Assembly: GCF_004331485.1 (NCBI RefSeq)
Contig: NZ_SJKD01000004.1
Coordinates: 62,001-126,000 of the forward strand
Direction of reading: 5' to 3'
DNA from: Kribbella capetownensis
GTDB lineage: Bacteria; Actinomycetota; Actinomycetes; Propionibacteriales; Kribbellaceae
DNA: 64,000 nt
Shown here: in pieces, positions 40,362-49,095 of the stretch
Layout of the letters: each line of letters opens with the position of its first letter
How positions within the stretch are numbered: the first letter of the stretch is position 1
Program-made: the position numbers and the translations under genes
Notes under the pieces: model-generated
Told to the model about the DNA's origin: nothing
The model's input: the letters and a program-made list of their open reading frames with translations, nothing else
Database searches by the model: none

Positions 40362-41203
40362 GCGAGATGAGCAACCTACCCTTCGGCGCCCGGCTCCGGG
40401 CCGCCATGGACACCCGCGGCCCACTGTGCGTGGGCATCGACCCGCACGCACATCTGCTGGCCGCCTGGGATCTGCCCGACGACCCGCACGGCCTCGCGAC
40501 ATTCACGTACGGCGTGGTGAATGCGCTGGCGGACCGCGTCGCGGTGTTCAAGCCGCAGTCGGCGTTCTTCGAGCGGTTCGGGTCGGAGGGGATCGCCGTA
40601 CTCCAGGAAGCGACGATCCGGCTGCGGGAGGCCGGCGCGCTGGTGATCATCGACGCGAAGCGCGGTGACATCGGCTCGACGATGGACGGGTACGCGGCCG
40701 CGTACCTGGCGGAGAAGGCGCCGCTCGCGTGCGACGCGCTGACGGTCAGCCCGTACCTCGGGTTCGGGTCGCTGCAGCCGGCCATCGATGTGGCGCGGGA
40801 GTCCGGCGCTGGTCTGTTCGTGCTCGCGTTGACGTCGAACCCGGAGGGACCGCAGTTCCAGTCGGCTCGCACTGCCGACGGTCCGACGGTGGCGGGCGCC
40901 GTGCTGGACGGGCTGCGATCGCTCAACGCCGACGCTGACGGGCTGGGGTCGTTCGGTGCGGTCGTTGGTGCGACCATCAAGCCGACCGAGGAGGTCCTCG
41001 ACATCAACGGTCCGCTGCTGGCGCCGGGGCTTGGTGCGCAGGGCGGCACGGCCGAGGGCCTGGCGGCGGTCTTCGGGTCGGCGGTGCGCAACGTCGTACC
41101 GTCCAGTTCGCGCGAGATCCTCGGTGCCGGTCCGGGCATCGGTGCGTTGCAGGACGCGGCCGACCGCGCCAACGACGCGTTCCGGACCGTGCTGGGTTAC
41201 TGA
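40358..41203 (+). CDS. pyrF: Orotidine 5'-phosphate decarboxylase (group 2)
   Basis: A 281-residue enzyme forming UMP. The catalytic Lys/Asp motif is [15 protein letters not shown], the longer group-2 form found in actinobacteria. The phosphate-binding end has [10 protein letters not shown]. The start may be ATG 40358 or ATG 40367 (MSEMSN). It is the last gene of the pyr operon and is followed by a textbook terminator at 41237-41280. Confidence 0.95.
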   Translation: MSEMSNLPFGARLRAAMDTRGPLCVGIDPHAHLLAAWDLPDDPHGLATFTYGVVNALADRVAVFKPQSAFFERFGSEGIAVLQEATIRLREAGALVIIDAKRGDIGSTMDGYAAAYLAEKAPLACDALTVSPYLGFGSLQPAIDVARESGAGLFVLALTSNPEGPQFQSARTADGPTVAGAVLDGLRSLNADADGLGSFGAVVGATIKPTEEVLDINGPLLAPGLGAQGGTAEGLAAVFGSAVRNVVPSSSREILGAGPGIGALQDAADRANDAFRTVLGY

Positions 41204-41236
41204 CAAAGGCCGGTCTGTTCCGGTAGAATTTGATTT

Positions 41237-41280
41237 ACCAAATGGCGCGATGAATTTCGCGTCATTTGGTGTTTTTTCTT
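41237..41280 (+). terminator. Intrinsic terminator of the pyr operon
   Basis: A 14-bp stem (ACCAAATGGCGCGA / TCGCGTCATTTGGT, including one G-T wobble), 6-nt loop and a following GTTTTTTCTT tract. It is the only hairpin in the window with a full T-run, 33 nt after the pyrF stop. Confidence 0.93.
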
Positions 41281-41314
41281 GAATTCCACCGCGTCGGCAT
41301 GCGATCTTTCCGGT

Positions 41315-42277
41315 ATGTTCATTTCTGGGGTGGAATTGAGTCGGCGTTTCTATCAGGAGAAGGTCCGGCCGGTTGTCGGCGTACCGCACAGTGCGGGGCT
41401 GATGGGTCGCGGCTCGGAGGTGCTCGGGTTCGACGACGAGATGTCGGGCGACCACAACTGGGAGCCGCGGGCGCTGCTCTTCGTACGGGAGGGCGTCACG
41501 CTGGAGCCGGATGTGCCGGACAGGTTCGAGGGGCGGCCCGCGATCGTCGAGGTGCACACGCTCCGGTCGTACTTCCAGAAGCAGGTGGGATTCGATCCGG
41601 ATCAGGAACTCGTGGCCCGGGATTGGCTGACGTTCCCGGAGCCGATCCTGCGGCAGCACACGGCCGGTGCGGTCTTTCACGACGAGATCGGGTTGCAGGC
41701 CGTGCGGGACCGGTTGAATTACTATCCACCGGACGTCTGGCGCTATTTGATGATCGCGGCCTGGTGGTGCGTGCACCCGGAGATGAATCTGGTCGGCCGG
41801 GCCGGATATGCCGGGGACGAGCTCGGATCGGCTCTGATCGGTGCGCAACTCGTCCGCGACCTGATGCAGTTGTGTTTCCTGCTGGAGCGGCAGTACGCGC
41901 CGTACCGGAAGTGGTTCGGTACGGCGTTCAGCCGGCTGTCCTGTGGTCCGACGGTCGGACCGCTGCTCCGCGACGTGCTGCGGGCCGGGACGTGGCAGGA
42001 GCGAGAGGCCGCGCTGATGGCGGCGTACCGGCCGATCTGTGAACTCCACAACCGGCTGGAGATCACGCCGCCTGTCGAGCTCGGGGTCGAGCAGATGTGT
42101 GGCCGGCCGTTCAAGGTGGTCTGGGGTGACTTCCCGGGCGCGCTCGCAGCGGGGATCGAGGACCCGGAGGTGAAGCGGATCGCCGAGCGCTGGCCGGTGG
42201 GTCGCATCGAGCGGGTTCGCAACGTGTTTTGGGGCGTGAACGACCGCCGTCAGTTGGTCGAGCTCGTGGACTCTTGA
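41315..42277 (+). CDS. DUF4037 nucleotidyltransferase-like protein
   Basis: A 320-residue protein. The GRGSEVLGFDDEMSGDHNWE segment is the family signature and resembles the GS-x-D-x-D/E active site of the polymerase-beta-like nucleotidyltransferases. ATG 41315 (MFISGVELSRRFYQEKVRP) matches the usual family start; no Shine-Dalgarno is evident, and TTG 41279 is unlikely. Codon third positions are somewhat less GC-biased than in neighbours, and the gene begins right behind the pyr terminator. Both hint at insertion between pyrF and mihF. Substrate unknown. The 3' end overlaps the LysR gene by 28 nt. Confidence 0.8.
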   Translation: MFISGVELSRRFYQEKVRPVVGVPHSAGLMGRGSEVLGFDDEMSGDHNWEPRALLFVREGVTLEPDVPDRFEGRPAIVEVHTLRSYFQKQVGFDPDQELVARDWLTFPEPILRQHTAGAVFHDEIGLQAVRDRLNYYPPDVWRYLMIAAWWCVHPEMNLVGRAGYAGDELGSALIGAQLVRDLMQLCFLLERQYAPYRKWFGTAFSRLSCGPTVGPLLRDVLRAGTWQEREAALMAAYRPICELHNRLEITPPVELGVEQMCGRPFKVVWGDFPGALAAGIEDPEVKRIAERWPVGRIERVRNVFWGVNDRRQLVELVDS

Positions 42278-43119
42278 TACAGGCCGGACAGGAGGTCGAC
42301 AGCCGCCTGGGTCGCGGGGTGCGGGTCCTGACGGTGCCAGATCAAGTGGACATCGACTGGCGGTGCGTCGCGAAGCGGGCGGTAGACGACGCCATCCCGG
42401 CGGTACTGCGTTGTCGTCGCCTGCGGAGTGACACCGACACAGCGGCCGGACGCGATGGCGGACAACCAGTCGTCGACGTCCTGGGTGTATTCGATCCGTG
42501 GGCGCGCTTCCTCGGGCCAGAGGTCGGCCGTCGTACTGCCGGTCCTTCGGTCGATCACCAGGACGCGGTCGCGGAGTTGGTCGAGCGTGACGGTGCGTTT
42601 GCGGGCAAGCGGGTCGTCGGCGGGCAGCGCGCAGTACCGGCGTTCCTGGGCGACTGTGGCGTGCGCGAACCGGCGCAGGTCGATGTGCGTGCGGACGACC
42701 GCGAGATCGCACAGTCCTTCCGCGAGGCCGCCGGTCGATGTGTTGGTCCGGATCAACTGCAGCTCGATCTCCGGATGCTCAGCCGCCCATCGCCGCTGGA
42801 ACTCGGCCGTATGACGTCCCATCGCCGACCACGCATGCCCGATCCGCAACCGCGTATGCCCGGTCGTCGCCTCGGCCACCAACTCGTCGACGTCGTTGAG
42901 GATCTGGCGAGCTCGCGCGAGGACCTGCACACCTGCGGTTGTCGGCGTCACCGATCGGCTGGTCCGGTGCAGCAACCGAACTCCCAACCGGCCCTCCAGC
43001 GCGAGCAGGTTCCGCGACACCGCGGCCTGCGAGACCCGCAGCTCGATCGCCGCGTCCGTGAACGTCCCGGTGTCCACCACCGCGACCAGGCAGCGCAGAT
43101 GCCGGAGCTCGAGATCCAT
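42250..43119 (-). CDS. LysR family transcriptional regulator
   Basis: A 289-residue regulator. The N-terminal winged helix is clear (ELRHLRCLVAVVDTGTFTDA, VSQAAVSRNLLALE, LGVRLLHRTSRSVTPTTAG). A periplasmic-binding-protein-like effector domain follows. ATG 43119 is preferred over upstream in-frame starts because the HTH begins ~3 residues in. It is divergent from the EamA transporter across 68 nt and probably controls it. No effector can be predicted. Confidence 0.9.
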   Translation of the reverse strand: MDLELRHLRCLVAVVDTGTFTDAAIELRVSQAAVSRNLLALEGRLGVRLLHRTSRSVTPTTAGVQVLARARQILNDVDELVAEATTGHTRLRIGHAWSAMGRHTAEFQRRWAAEHPEIELQLIRTNTSTGGLAEGLCDLAVVRTHIDLRRFAHATVAQERRYCALPADDPLARKRTVTLDQLRDRVLVIDRRTGSTTADLWPEEARPRIEYTQDVDDWLSAIASGRCVGVTPQATTTQYRRDGVVYRPLRDAPPVDVHLIWHRQDPHPATQAAVDLLSGLYQESTSSTN

Positions 43120-43187
43120 AACCACAGCGTATAGATCGCTGCGTTGATGCATTTTGCCGAAGACGCGGCGGCACGGAACCTCTGAGC

Positions 43188-44060
43188 ATGCAGAGAGGTC
43201 GGCTGGGTGGGGTAGCGATGATGCTCGGGAGCGGGCTGTCGACTCAGGTAGGTGCGTCTGTCGCCGCGCTCGCCTTTCCGGTCATCGGGCCGGTCAGCGT
43301 GGTGGCTGTCCGGCAGTGGATGGCTGGGGCTGTGTTGCTGGCGGTCGGTCGGCCGAAGCTGTGGACCATCACCAAGCGGCAGTGGCGGGCGGTGCTGGCG
43401 CTGGCCGCCGTGTTCGCGGTGATGAACCTGTCGCTCTACACGGCGATCGACCGGATCGGCCTCGGGCTGGCGGTGACGCTGGAGTTCCTCGGCCCGTTGG
43501 CGGTGGCGTTGCTCGGGTCGCGGCGGATGGTCGATCTGTTGTGCGCGTTGACTGCCGCACCCGCGGTCCTGCTGCTTACCCGGCCGCAGGCGACGTCGGA
43601 CTACCTCGGCATCGCCCTCGGGTTGCTGGCGGCGGTCTGCTGGGCCTGCTACATCCTGCTGAACGGGATCGTCGGGCGTGAGTTGCCGGGTGTGACCGGA
43701 TCGGCCGCGGCGGCGGGGGTGTCCGCTCTGGTGTACGTCCCGATCGGTGTGCTCGTGCTCTGGCAGCACCCACCGACGGTTGCGGCGGTGTCGTACGCGC
43801 TGGTCGCCGGAGTGCTGTCGTCGGCGGTGCCGTTCCTGGTGGACCTGCTGACGCTGCGCCGGGTGCCGGCGCAGTTCTTCGGCGTCTTCATGAGCGTGAA
43901 CCCGGTGCTGGCCGCCCTGGTCGGACTGGTGGTCCTCGATCAGCACCTCGGTCCGATCGACTGGATCGCGATCGCGGTGATCGTGACCGCCAACGCCGTC
44001 GCGATCTCTGTCGGAGCTGTGACCCCACGGTCCGGAAAGCTGTCCGCTGACGGGGAGTGA
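43188..44060 (+). CDS. EamA/RhtA-type DMT transporter
   Basis: A 290-residue membrane protein with about ten helices arranged as two EamA repeats. The second repeat contains LGIALGLLAAVCWACYILLN and the C-terminal half has VPFLVDLLTLRRVPAQFFGVF, characteristic of RhtA-like amino-acid or metabolite exporters. Divergent from the LysR gene. The stop overlaps a possible GTG start of the next lipoprotein gene by 4 nt. Confidence 0.88.
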   Translation: MQRGRLGGVAMMLGSGLSTQVGASVAALAFPVIGPVSVVAVRQWMAGAVLLAVGRPKLWTITKRQWRAVLALAAVFAVMNLSLYTAIDRIGLGLAVTLEFLGPLAVALLGSRRMVDLLCALTAAPAVLLLTRPQATSDYLGIALGLLAAVCWACYILLNGIVGRELPGVTGSAAAAGVSALVYVPIGVLVLWQHPPTVAAVSYALVAGVLSSAVPFLVDLLTLRRVPAQFFGVFMSVNPVLAALVGLVVLDQHLGPIDWIAIAVIVTANAVAISVGAVTPRSGKLSADGE

Positions 44061-44092
44061 CGGTCTCCTCGCAGCAGAGTAAGGAACGCAAT

Positions 44093-44461
44093 TTGCGTAA
44101 GGTGGCGGCCCTCGCGGCGGTACTGACCCTGGGCATCGGCACGCTGACGGCGTGCTCGGGTGGCGATTACTGCAGCGAGCTCCAGAACTACGCCGAGGCG
44201 GCCAAGCACCTCGACATCAAGGACTCCGAGGCGGTCGGCAAGATGCTCGACGAGGCGAAGAAGGTGTCCAAGTCGGCGCCGGACGACCTGAAGGACGACT
44301 GGAAGGTCGTGCTCGACTACGCCGAGAAGGCCAAAGAGGCGAACGGCGACATGACCAAGCTGGCCGAGCTGGGCAAGAACGACGGCGAGAAGGTCGCGTC
44401 GGCCGGCGCCGCCATCGCCAAGCAGGCCAAGGACACCTGCAAGGTCACCATCGACGGCTGA
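44093..44461 (+). CDS. Small lipoprotein, twin copy 1
   Basis: About 122 residues from TTG 44093, with AAGGAAC ~6 nt upstream. An alternative GTG 44057 overlaps the EamA stop. The signal MRKVAALAAVLTLGIGTLTA ends in the lipobox LTAC. The mature part is helical and polar, with two further cysteines (in DYCSEL and DTCKV) likely to pair. It shares SAP-x-D-x-KDDW-x-VV, AEKA and CKV with the next gene, so the two are paralogues. Envelope-anchored; function unknown. Confidence 0.7.
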   Translation: MRKVAALAAVLTLGIGTLTACSGGDYCSELQNYAEAAKHLDIKDSEAVGKMLDEAKKVSKSAPDDLKDDWKVVLDYAEKAKEANGDMTKLAELGKNDGEKVASAGAAIAKQAKDTCKVTIDG

Positions 44462-44555
44462 CCCGCCAGGACGGCGGCCGTCCCCGCCGTCCTGGTCTGG
44501 CTGCGGAAAGTATTCGTTTCTGATGATTTGGTCACCGCCGGTAGCCTCGGCTGGC

Positions 44556-44930
44556 ATGAAGCGCACCCTCGCCCTGGCCGCCACCGTCATCGCCGGTACC
44601 GCCACGCTGACCGCCTGCACCGAGGAGCAGGCCTACTGCGTCGATCTCGCCGGGTACGCCGCCAACGCGGTGAACGTCGACCCGCAGAAGCCGGCCGACT
44701 ACGTGAAGATCCTCGAGGACGCCAAGAAGTTGCGCGATTCCGCCCCCGCGGACGTGAAGGACGACTGGGGCGTCGTGGTCGGCTTCGCCGAGAAGGCCCA
44801 GAAGGCGGGCTCGGACCGGGTCGAACTGGCTCGCCTGAGCAAGGAGACCGGCACCGTGATGACGGCGTACAAGGCGATCAGCACGCACGCGAAGGACTCC
44901 TGCAAGGTCGACGTTCCGGCCCTGAACTGA
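44556..44930 (+). CDS. Small lipoprotein, twin copy 2
   Basis: A 124-residue protein starting at ATG 44556; TAGCCT lies 8 nt upstream. The signal MKRTLALAATVIAGTATLTA ends in the lipobox LTAC. The mature helical part has AYCVDL and DSCKV cysteines at the same places as copy 1, and the shared SAPADVKDDWGVV core. It probably arose by tandem duplication. Function unknown. Confidence 0.75.
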   Translation: MKRTLALAATVIAGTATLTACTEEQAYCVDLAGYAANAVNVDPQKPADYVKILEDAKKLRDSAPADVKDDWGVVVGFAEKAQKAGSDRVELARLSKETGTVMTAYKAISTHAKDSCKVDVPALN

Positions 44931-45067
44931 CCGTCTGATCGATCCAATCCGCCGCCTGGCCGCCGACTCCGCCCGCAGCGGGCCTGAACATGGCCGATTG
45001 AGCGCTGGAGGCGCCTGTAGCCGTGTTAGGTTCCCTTGCGAAGCCACACAACGGGACAGGTGAAACG

Positions 45068-45382
45068 GTGCCACTTCCTTCTTTGACCCCGGAGCAGCGA
45101 GCGGCGGCTCTGGACAAGGCCGCGGCGGCGCGGCGTGAGCGAGCCGAGATCAAGAACCGGATCCGGCATTCGGGAGCGTCTCCGACGGAGGTGCTCCACG
45201 AGGGGCAGAAGAACGACGTGATCGGCAAGATGCGGGTGAGCGCGCTGCTGCAGTGCATCCCCGGCGTGGGCAAGGTCCGCGCCCAGCAGATCATGGAGCG
45301 GGCGGGGATCTCGGAGACGCGGCGGGTGCGCGGCCTCGGCTCGAACCAGATCGCCGCGCTCGAGCGCGAATTCGCCGAGTGA
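45068..45382 (+). CDS. mihF: Actinobacterial integration host factor MihF
   Basis: A 104-residue nucleoid protein. The N-terminal long helix [20 protein letters not shown] and the helix-hairpin-helix [19 protein letters not shown] match the MihF/sIHF family, which lacks relation to enteric IHF. It was named for mycobacteriophage L5 integration. GTG 45068 follows GGGACAGG. The order mihF-gmk-rpoZ-coaBC-metK is standard for the phylum. Confidence 0.93.
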   Translation: MPLPSLTPEQRAAALDKAAAARRERAEIKNRIRHSGASPTEVLHEGQKNDVIGKMRVSALLQCIPGVGKVRAQQIMERAGISETRRVRGLGSNQIAALEREFAE

Positions 45383-45426
45383 GCCGAACCGAAGTTCTCC
45401 CCGGCTCGTTGGACACTGGTGTGACG

Positions 45427-46068
45427 ATGACCACGCACCCGAGGAACCAGACTGACAACCCGGCCGGTTCCGGCCGGACCGGCAAGTCGACGAGTGGGGG
45501 AGCCGTGCTGACGGTGCTCGCCGGGCCGACCGCGGTCGGGAAGGGCACGGTGGCCGCCGACGTCCGGGAACGCTACCCCGACATCTGGATCTCCGTGTCG
45601 GCCACGACCCGCAAGCCCCGGCCGAACGAGGTGCACGGCGTGCACTACCTGTTCGTGTCCGACGCCGAGTTCGACCGGATGATCGCCGACGGTGAGTTGC
45701 TGGAGTGGGCGGTGGTGCACAAGGCGGCCCGCTACGGCACCCCGAAGCAGCCGGTGCTCGACAAACTGGCCGAGGGCCGGCCGGCCCTGCTCGAGATCGA
45801 CCTGCAGGGTGCCCGCCAGGTCCGCGAGACGATGCCGGAGGCACAGTTCGTCTTCCTGGCACCGCCGAGCTGGGACGAGTTGGTCCGGCGCCTGGTCTTC
45901 CGCGGCACCGAGACTGCGCAGGAGCGGGAGCGCCGGCTCGAGACCGCGACGGTCGAGCTGGCCGCCGAGAAGGAGTTCGACGCGACGATCGTGAACGCGT
46001 CGGTTCGGGAAGCCGCTGATCAGTTGGTAAAGTTGATTCGATCACCCTCCATCTCTGGAAAGAGCTGA
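45427..46068 (+). CDS. gmk: Guanylate kinase
   Basis: A 213-residue P-loop kinase converting GMP to GDP. Walker A is [12 protein letters not shown], with the unusual TAVGKGT form common in actinobacteria. The GMP-binding [19 protein letters not shown] and [12 protein letters not shown] motifs are present. A ~27-residue polar N-terminal extension precedes the core. ATG 45427 is chosen; GTG 45421 is a close alternative. rpoZ follows 2 nt after the stop. Confidence 0.94.
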   Translation: MTTHPRNQTDNPAGSGRTGKSTSGGAVLTVLAGPTAVGKGTVAADVRERYPDIWISVSATTRKPRPNEVHGVHYLFVSDAEFDRMIADGELLEWAVVHKAARYGTPKQPVLDKLAEGRPALLEIDLQGARQVRETMPEAQFVFLAPPSWDELVRRLVFRGTETAQERERRLETATVELAAEKEFDATIVNASVREAADQLVKLIRSPSISGKS

Positions 46069-46070
46069 CC

Positions 46071-46373
46071 TTGTCTGGCAACCAGCCCGTCGCCATCGGC
46101 ATCACGTCCCCGCCGATCGACGACCTGCTCACCCGCACCGACTCCAAGTACAAGCTGGTGCTGTACTCGGCCAAGCGGGCGCGGCAGATCAACGCCTACT
46201 ACTCGCAGCTAGGCGAAGGCCTGCTCGAGTACGTCGGGCCGCTGGTCGAGACCCACGTACAGGAGAAGCCGCTCTCGATCGCCATGCGCGAGATCAACGA
46301 CGGCGTGCTGACCTGCACCGACATCGACCCCGAGGCCGAGGCGGAAGCCGCCGCCGCGGAGAAGTCCGAGTAG
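46071..46373 (+). CDS. rpoZ: RNA polymerase omega subunit
   Basis: A 100-residue subunit that assists beta-prime folding. The conserved [36 protein letters not shown] and [13 protein letters not shown] segments are present. It starts at TTG 46071 after GGAAAGAG. The C-terminus is acidic. Ends 10 nt before coaBC. Confidence 0.95.
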   Translation: MSGNQPVAIGITSPPIDDLLTRTDSKYKLVLYSAKRARQINAYYSQLGEGLLEYVGPLVETHVQEKPLSIAMREINDGVLTCTDIDPEAEAEAAAAEKSE

Positions 46374-46383
46374 TTCTCCGGCG

Positions 46384-47637
46384 ATGGCGACCGGGTCCGC
46401 CGGCACGGGCCGGCCGAACGTGGTGCTCGGGGTCGGCGGCGGTATCGCGGCGTACAAGGTCTGTGACCTGCTGCGACGGCTGACCGAGTCCGGGCACAGT
46501 GTGCGGGTGGTTCCGACCGCGGGTGCGCTGGAGTTCGTCGGCGCGGCGACCTGGGCCGCGCTGTCCGGTCAGCCGGTGACGGCCGATCCGTTCGACAACG
46601 TGCATGAGGTCCCGCACGTCCGGATCGGCAAGGCTGCTGAGCTCGTCGTGGTCGCTCCGGCAACGGCCAACCTGATCGCCAAGGCCGCGCACGGCCTGGC
46701 CGACGACCTGCTCACCAACACGCTGCTGACCGCGCGCTGCCCGATCCTGTTCGCGGCCGCGATGCACACCGAGATGTGGGAGCACCCGGCTACCCAGGCG
46801 AACGTCGCGACGCTGCGGTCCCGCGGCATCACGGTGCTCGACCCTGCCGTCGGCCGGCTCACCGGCACGGACACCGGCCGCGGCCGGTTGCCCGAGCCGT
46901 CGGAGATCTTCGCGATCAGCCAGCTGATGCTCGCCGACGAGGCCTCCCGCGCGGCCGGTCATGAGGTCGCCGACCTCACCGGCAAGCACGTCCTGGTCAG
47001 CGCCGGCGGGACCCGCGAACACCTCGACCCGGTCCGCTACCTCGGCAACTCCTCGTCCGGCAAGCAGGGCTACGCCCTGGCCCGCATCGCCGCCGCACGC
47101 GGCGCCAAGGTCACTCTGGTCGCGGCGAACTCCGAGCTGCCCGATCCGGCCGGGGTACAGCTCGTCCCGGTGACGAGCACGCGGGATCTGTACGACGAAA
47201 TCACCAGCCGCGCTGCCGATGCGGACGCGATCGTGATGGCGGCGGCACCGGCCGACTTCCGCCCGGCCGACGTCGCGGAGCACAAGATCAAGAAGACCGC
47301 GGACGGCTCCGTCCCCGCGGTCAGCCTGGTGCAGAATCCGGACATCCTGCAGACCATCTCGCACGACCGCGGCCGGGCCGATCAGGTGATCGTCGGCTTC
47401 GGCGCCGAGACCGGCGACGCGGAGCATTCGGTGCTCGAGCTCGGTCGAGCCAAGCTCGAGCGCAAGGGCTGCGACCTGCTGGTCGTGAACGACGTGTCCG
47501 GCGGCAAGGTCTTCGGCAGCGACACCAACGAGGCCGTCATCCTCGACCGCGACGGCGGCGCTCTCCCGGTCCCTTCGGGCAGCAAGGACGCACTGGCGGG
47601 AGTGATCTGGAACCTGGTCGCCGCGCACTGGAAGTGA
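46384..47637 (+). CDS. coaBC: Bifunctional CoaBC (PPC decarboxylase / PPC synthetase)
   Basis: A 417-residue CoA-pathway enzyme. The N-terminal CoaC flavoprotein half has GVGGGIAAYKVCDLLRRL, HEVPHVRIGKAAELVVVAPA and the MHTEMW loop. The C-terminal CoaB half begins near VLVSAGGTREHLDPVRYLGN and has SSSGKQGYALA and KKTADGSVP motifs for CTP-dependent ligation. Its last 36 nt, encoding VIWNLVAAHWK and the stop, are the first part of a 62-bp tandem repeat. Confidence 0.96.
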   Translation: MATGSAGTGRPNVVLGVGGGIAAYKVCDLLRRLTESGHSVRVVPTAGALEFVGAATWAALSGQPVTADPFDNVHEVPHVRIGKAAELVVVAPATANLIAKAAHGLADDLLTNTLLTARCPILFAAAMHTEMWEHPATQANVATLRSRGITVLDPAVGRLTGTDTGRGRLPEPSEIFAISQLMLADEASRAAGHEVADLTGKHVLVSAGGTREHLDPVRYLGNSSSGKQGYALARIAAARGAKVTLVAANSELPDPAGVQLVPVTSTRDLYDEITSRAADADAIVMAAAPADFRPADVAEHKIKKTADGSVPAVSLVQNPDILQTISHDRGRADQVIVGFGAETGDAEHSVLELGRAKLERKGCDLLVVNDVSGGKVFGSDTNEAVILDRDGGALPVPSGSKDALAGVIWNLVAAHWK

Positions 47638-47763
47638 AGAAAACCAGAAGTTGTGAAATGGGTGTGATCTGGAACCTGGTCGCCGCGCACTGGAAGTGAA
47701 GAAAACCAGAAGTAGTGAAATGAGGGTGATCTGGACTTGGCCGCCGCGCGCTGGAAGTAGAGG
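47602..47763 (+). repeat. 62-bp tandem repeat derived from the coaBC 3' end
   Basis: Three consecutive units start at 47602, 47664 and 47726. The first contains the last coaBC codons and stop. The second is nearly identical. The third is degenerate and truncated at about 47763. The period of 62 is not a multiple of 3, but only the first unit is translated. Probably a slippage duplication. Confidence 0.9.
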
Positions 47764-47799
47764 CCAGGTTCTGTCCTCTTCGGCGGTTAACGTCGGGGT

Positions 47800-48909
47800 A
47801 TGGAGATCAGCTGGCAGGGCGTCGTTGCTCGGCGGATGGAGCGACACCACCTGACCGACCCCGGTGCCACTGCGGTCGACGTCGTACGGGCCATGTGTGG
47901 GGCGCATGCGCAGGTGTTGTCGGCGGGGGAGATGTCGGTGGCTCTCCGGCTCGCGGACGCCACGCGGGAGACGGTGCAGCAGGCCGACGGACTTGTGAAG
48001 ACGTTCGGGCCGCGCGGGACCGTGCATCTGCTGCCGCTCGACGATCTGCCGATGTGGACGGGGGCACTCTCCGCTCTGCCGACCTCGCTCGCGCCGCCCT
48101 TCATGCGGATGACTCCGGAGCAGACCGCCGAGGTCATCGTCGCCGTCGGTCAAGCGCTCGTTCACGACGACCTGACCGTCGACGAACTCTCCGACGAGGT
48201 CGTACGGCGTACTAGGCCCTGGGCTGGCGACCTGGTGATGCCGGCGTTCCAGGGCTACTGGCCACGGTGGCGGCAGGCGATCTCGGCCGCGGCCAACGCC
48301 GGCTTCCTCTGCTACGGACCCAACCGCGGCCGCAAGACGACGTACACGAATCCGCACCGCTTCCAGCCCTTCGAGCCGATGAACGGCGACGCAGCGCTCA
48401 CCGAGCTTCTCCACCGCTACCTGCACTCGTACGGCCCCGCGACGCCGCAGCAGTTCGCCCGCTGGCTCAACACCACGCCGACCTTCGTGAAGCCGTACTT
48501 CGCCGGCCTCCCGCAGGTCGAGCTCGACGGCCAGCCCGCCTGGCACGCACCCGGCGACGGTCACTTCGACGACGAGCCCCCGCGAGGCGTCAGGCTGTTG
48601 CCGTACTTCGATGCGTACGGCGTCGGCAGTTACCCCAGAGAACTGCTGTTCCCGGGCAAGGCATTCACGAGAGCTCTCGCGCGCGGCCAGGCCGGCAACT
48701 ACCCGCTGGTGCTGATCGACGGCATCGTCGCGGGCGTCTGGCACCACAAGAAGGCCGGTCGGACGCTGCAGGTGACCGTCGAGGTGCTCACCTCCCTCAA
48801 CCGCACCCGGCGCCGGCAGCTGGAGACCGAGGTGGACCGGTCGGCTGCGATCCTGGCCTGCACACCGTCGCTCACCGTGGGCGACGTAGCGGTTGGCCCG
48901 CACGCCTGA
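47800..48909 (+). CDS. Winged-helix DNA-binding domain protein (HTH_42 type)
   Basis: A 369-residue protein of the family annotated as winged helix DNA-binding domain-containing protein (AlkX/YcaQ-like fold). Typical segments are ISWQGVVARRMERHHLTDP, AMCGAHAQVLSAGEMSVALR, FGPRGTVHLLPLDDL and the C-terminal LLPYFDAYGVGSYPRELLF. YcaQ-type members are DNA glycosylases acting on cross-links; whether this one is catalytic is unclear. TAACGT (47788-47793) lies 6 nt before ATG 47800. Confidence 0.8.
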   Translation: MEISWQGVVARRMERHHLTDPGATAVDVVRAMCGAHAQVLSAGEMSVALRLADATRETVQQADGLVKTFGPRGTVHLLPLDDLPMWTGALSALPTSLAPPFMRMTPEQTAEVIVAVGQALVHDDLTVDELSDEVVRRTRPWAGDLVMPAFQGYWPRWRQAISAAANAGFLCYGPNRGRKTTYTNPHRFQPFEPMNGDAALTELLHRYLHSYGPATPQQFARWLNTTPTFVKPYFAGLPQVELDGQPAWHAPGDGHFDDEPPRGVRLLPYFDAYGVGSYPRELLFPGKAFTRALARGQAGNYPLVLIDGIVAGVWHHKKAGRTLQVTVEVLTSLNRTRRRQLETEVDRSAAILACTPSLTVGDVAVGPHA

Positions 48910-49010
48910 AACCCGACCCGGTGTCCACGATATGGCGCCGAGTCCCGTATGGTGGATGAATTCGGAGCGTCACCGGGACGCGGGCGGAAACTGCTGGCAT
49001 ACTTCCCAAG

Positions 49011-49065
49011 ATGCATCGCCAACCGCCGGTGCATGGGGGGATCGCACGGCTGCCGCAGACAGCCG
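49011..49065 (+). other. Two hairpins in the metK leader
   Basis: ATGCATCG/CGGTGCAT (49011-49034, one wobble) and CGGCTG/CAGCCG (49047-49065) lie within the 186 nt between the winged-helix gene and metK. I do not recognise any known SAM riboswitch class here. They may simply be upstream terminator or leader structures. Confidence 0.35.
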
Positions 49066-49095
49066 CGTGGCACAAGAGGAATCCGAGGGAGAACT

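Noticed and set aside
48910..49095. SAM riboswitch upstream of metK
   Set aside because: Two small hairpins exist, but no conserved core of the SAM riboswitch classes I know could be traced.
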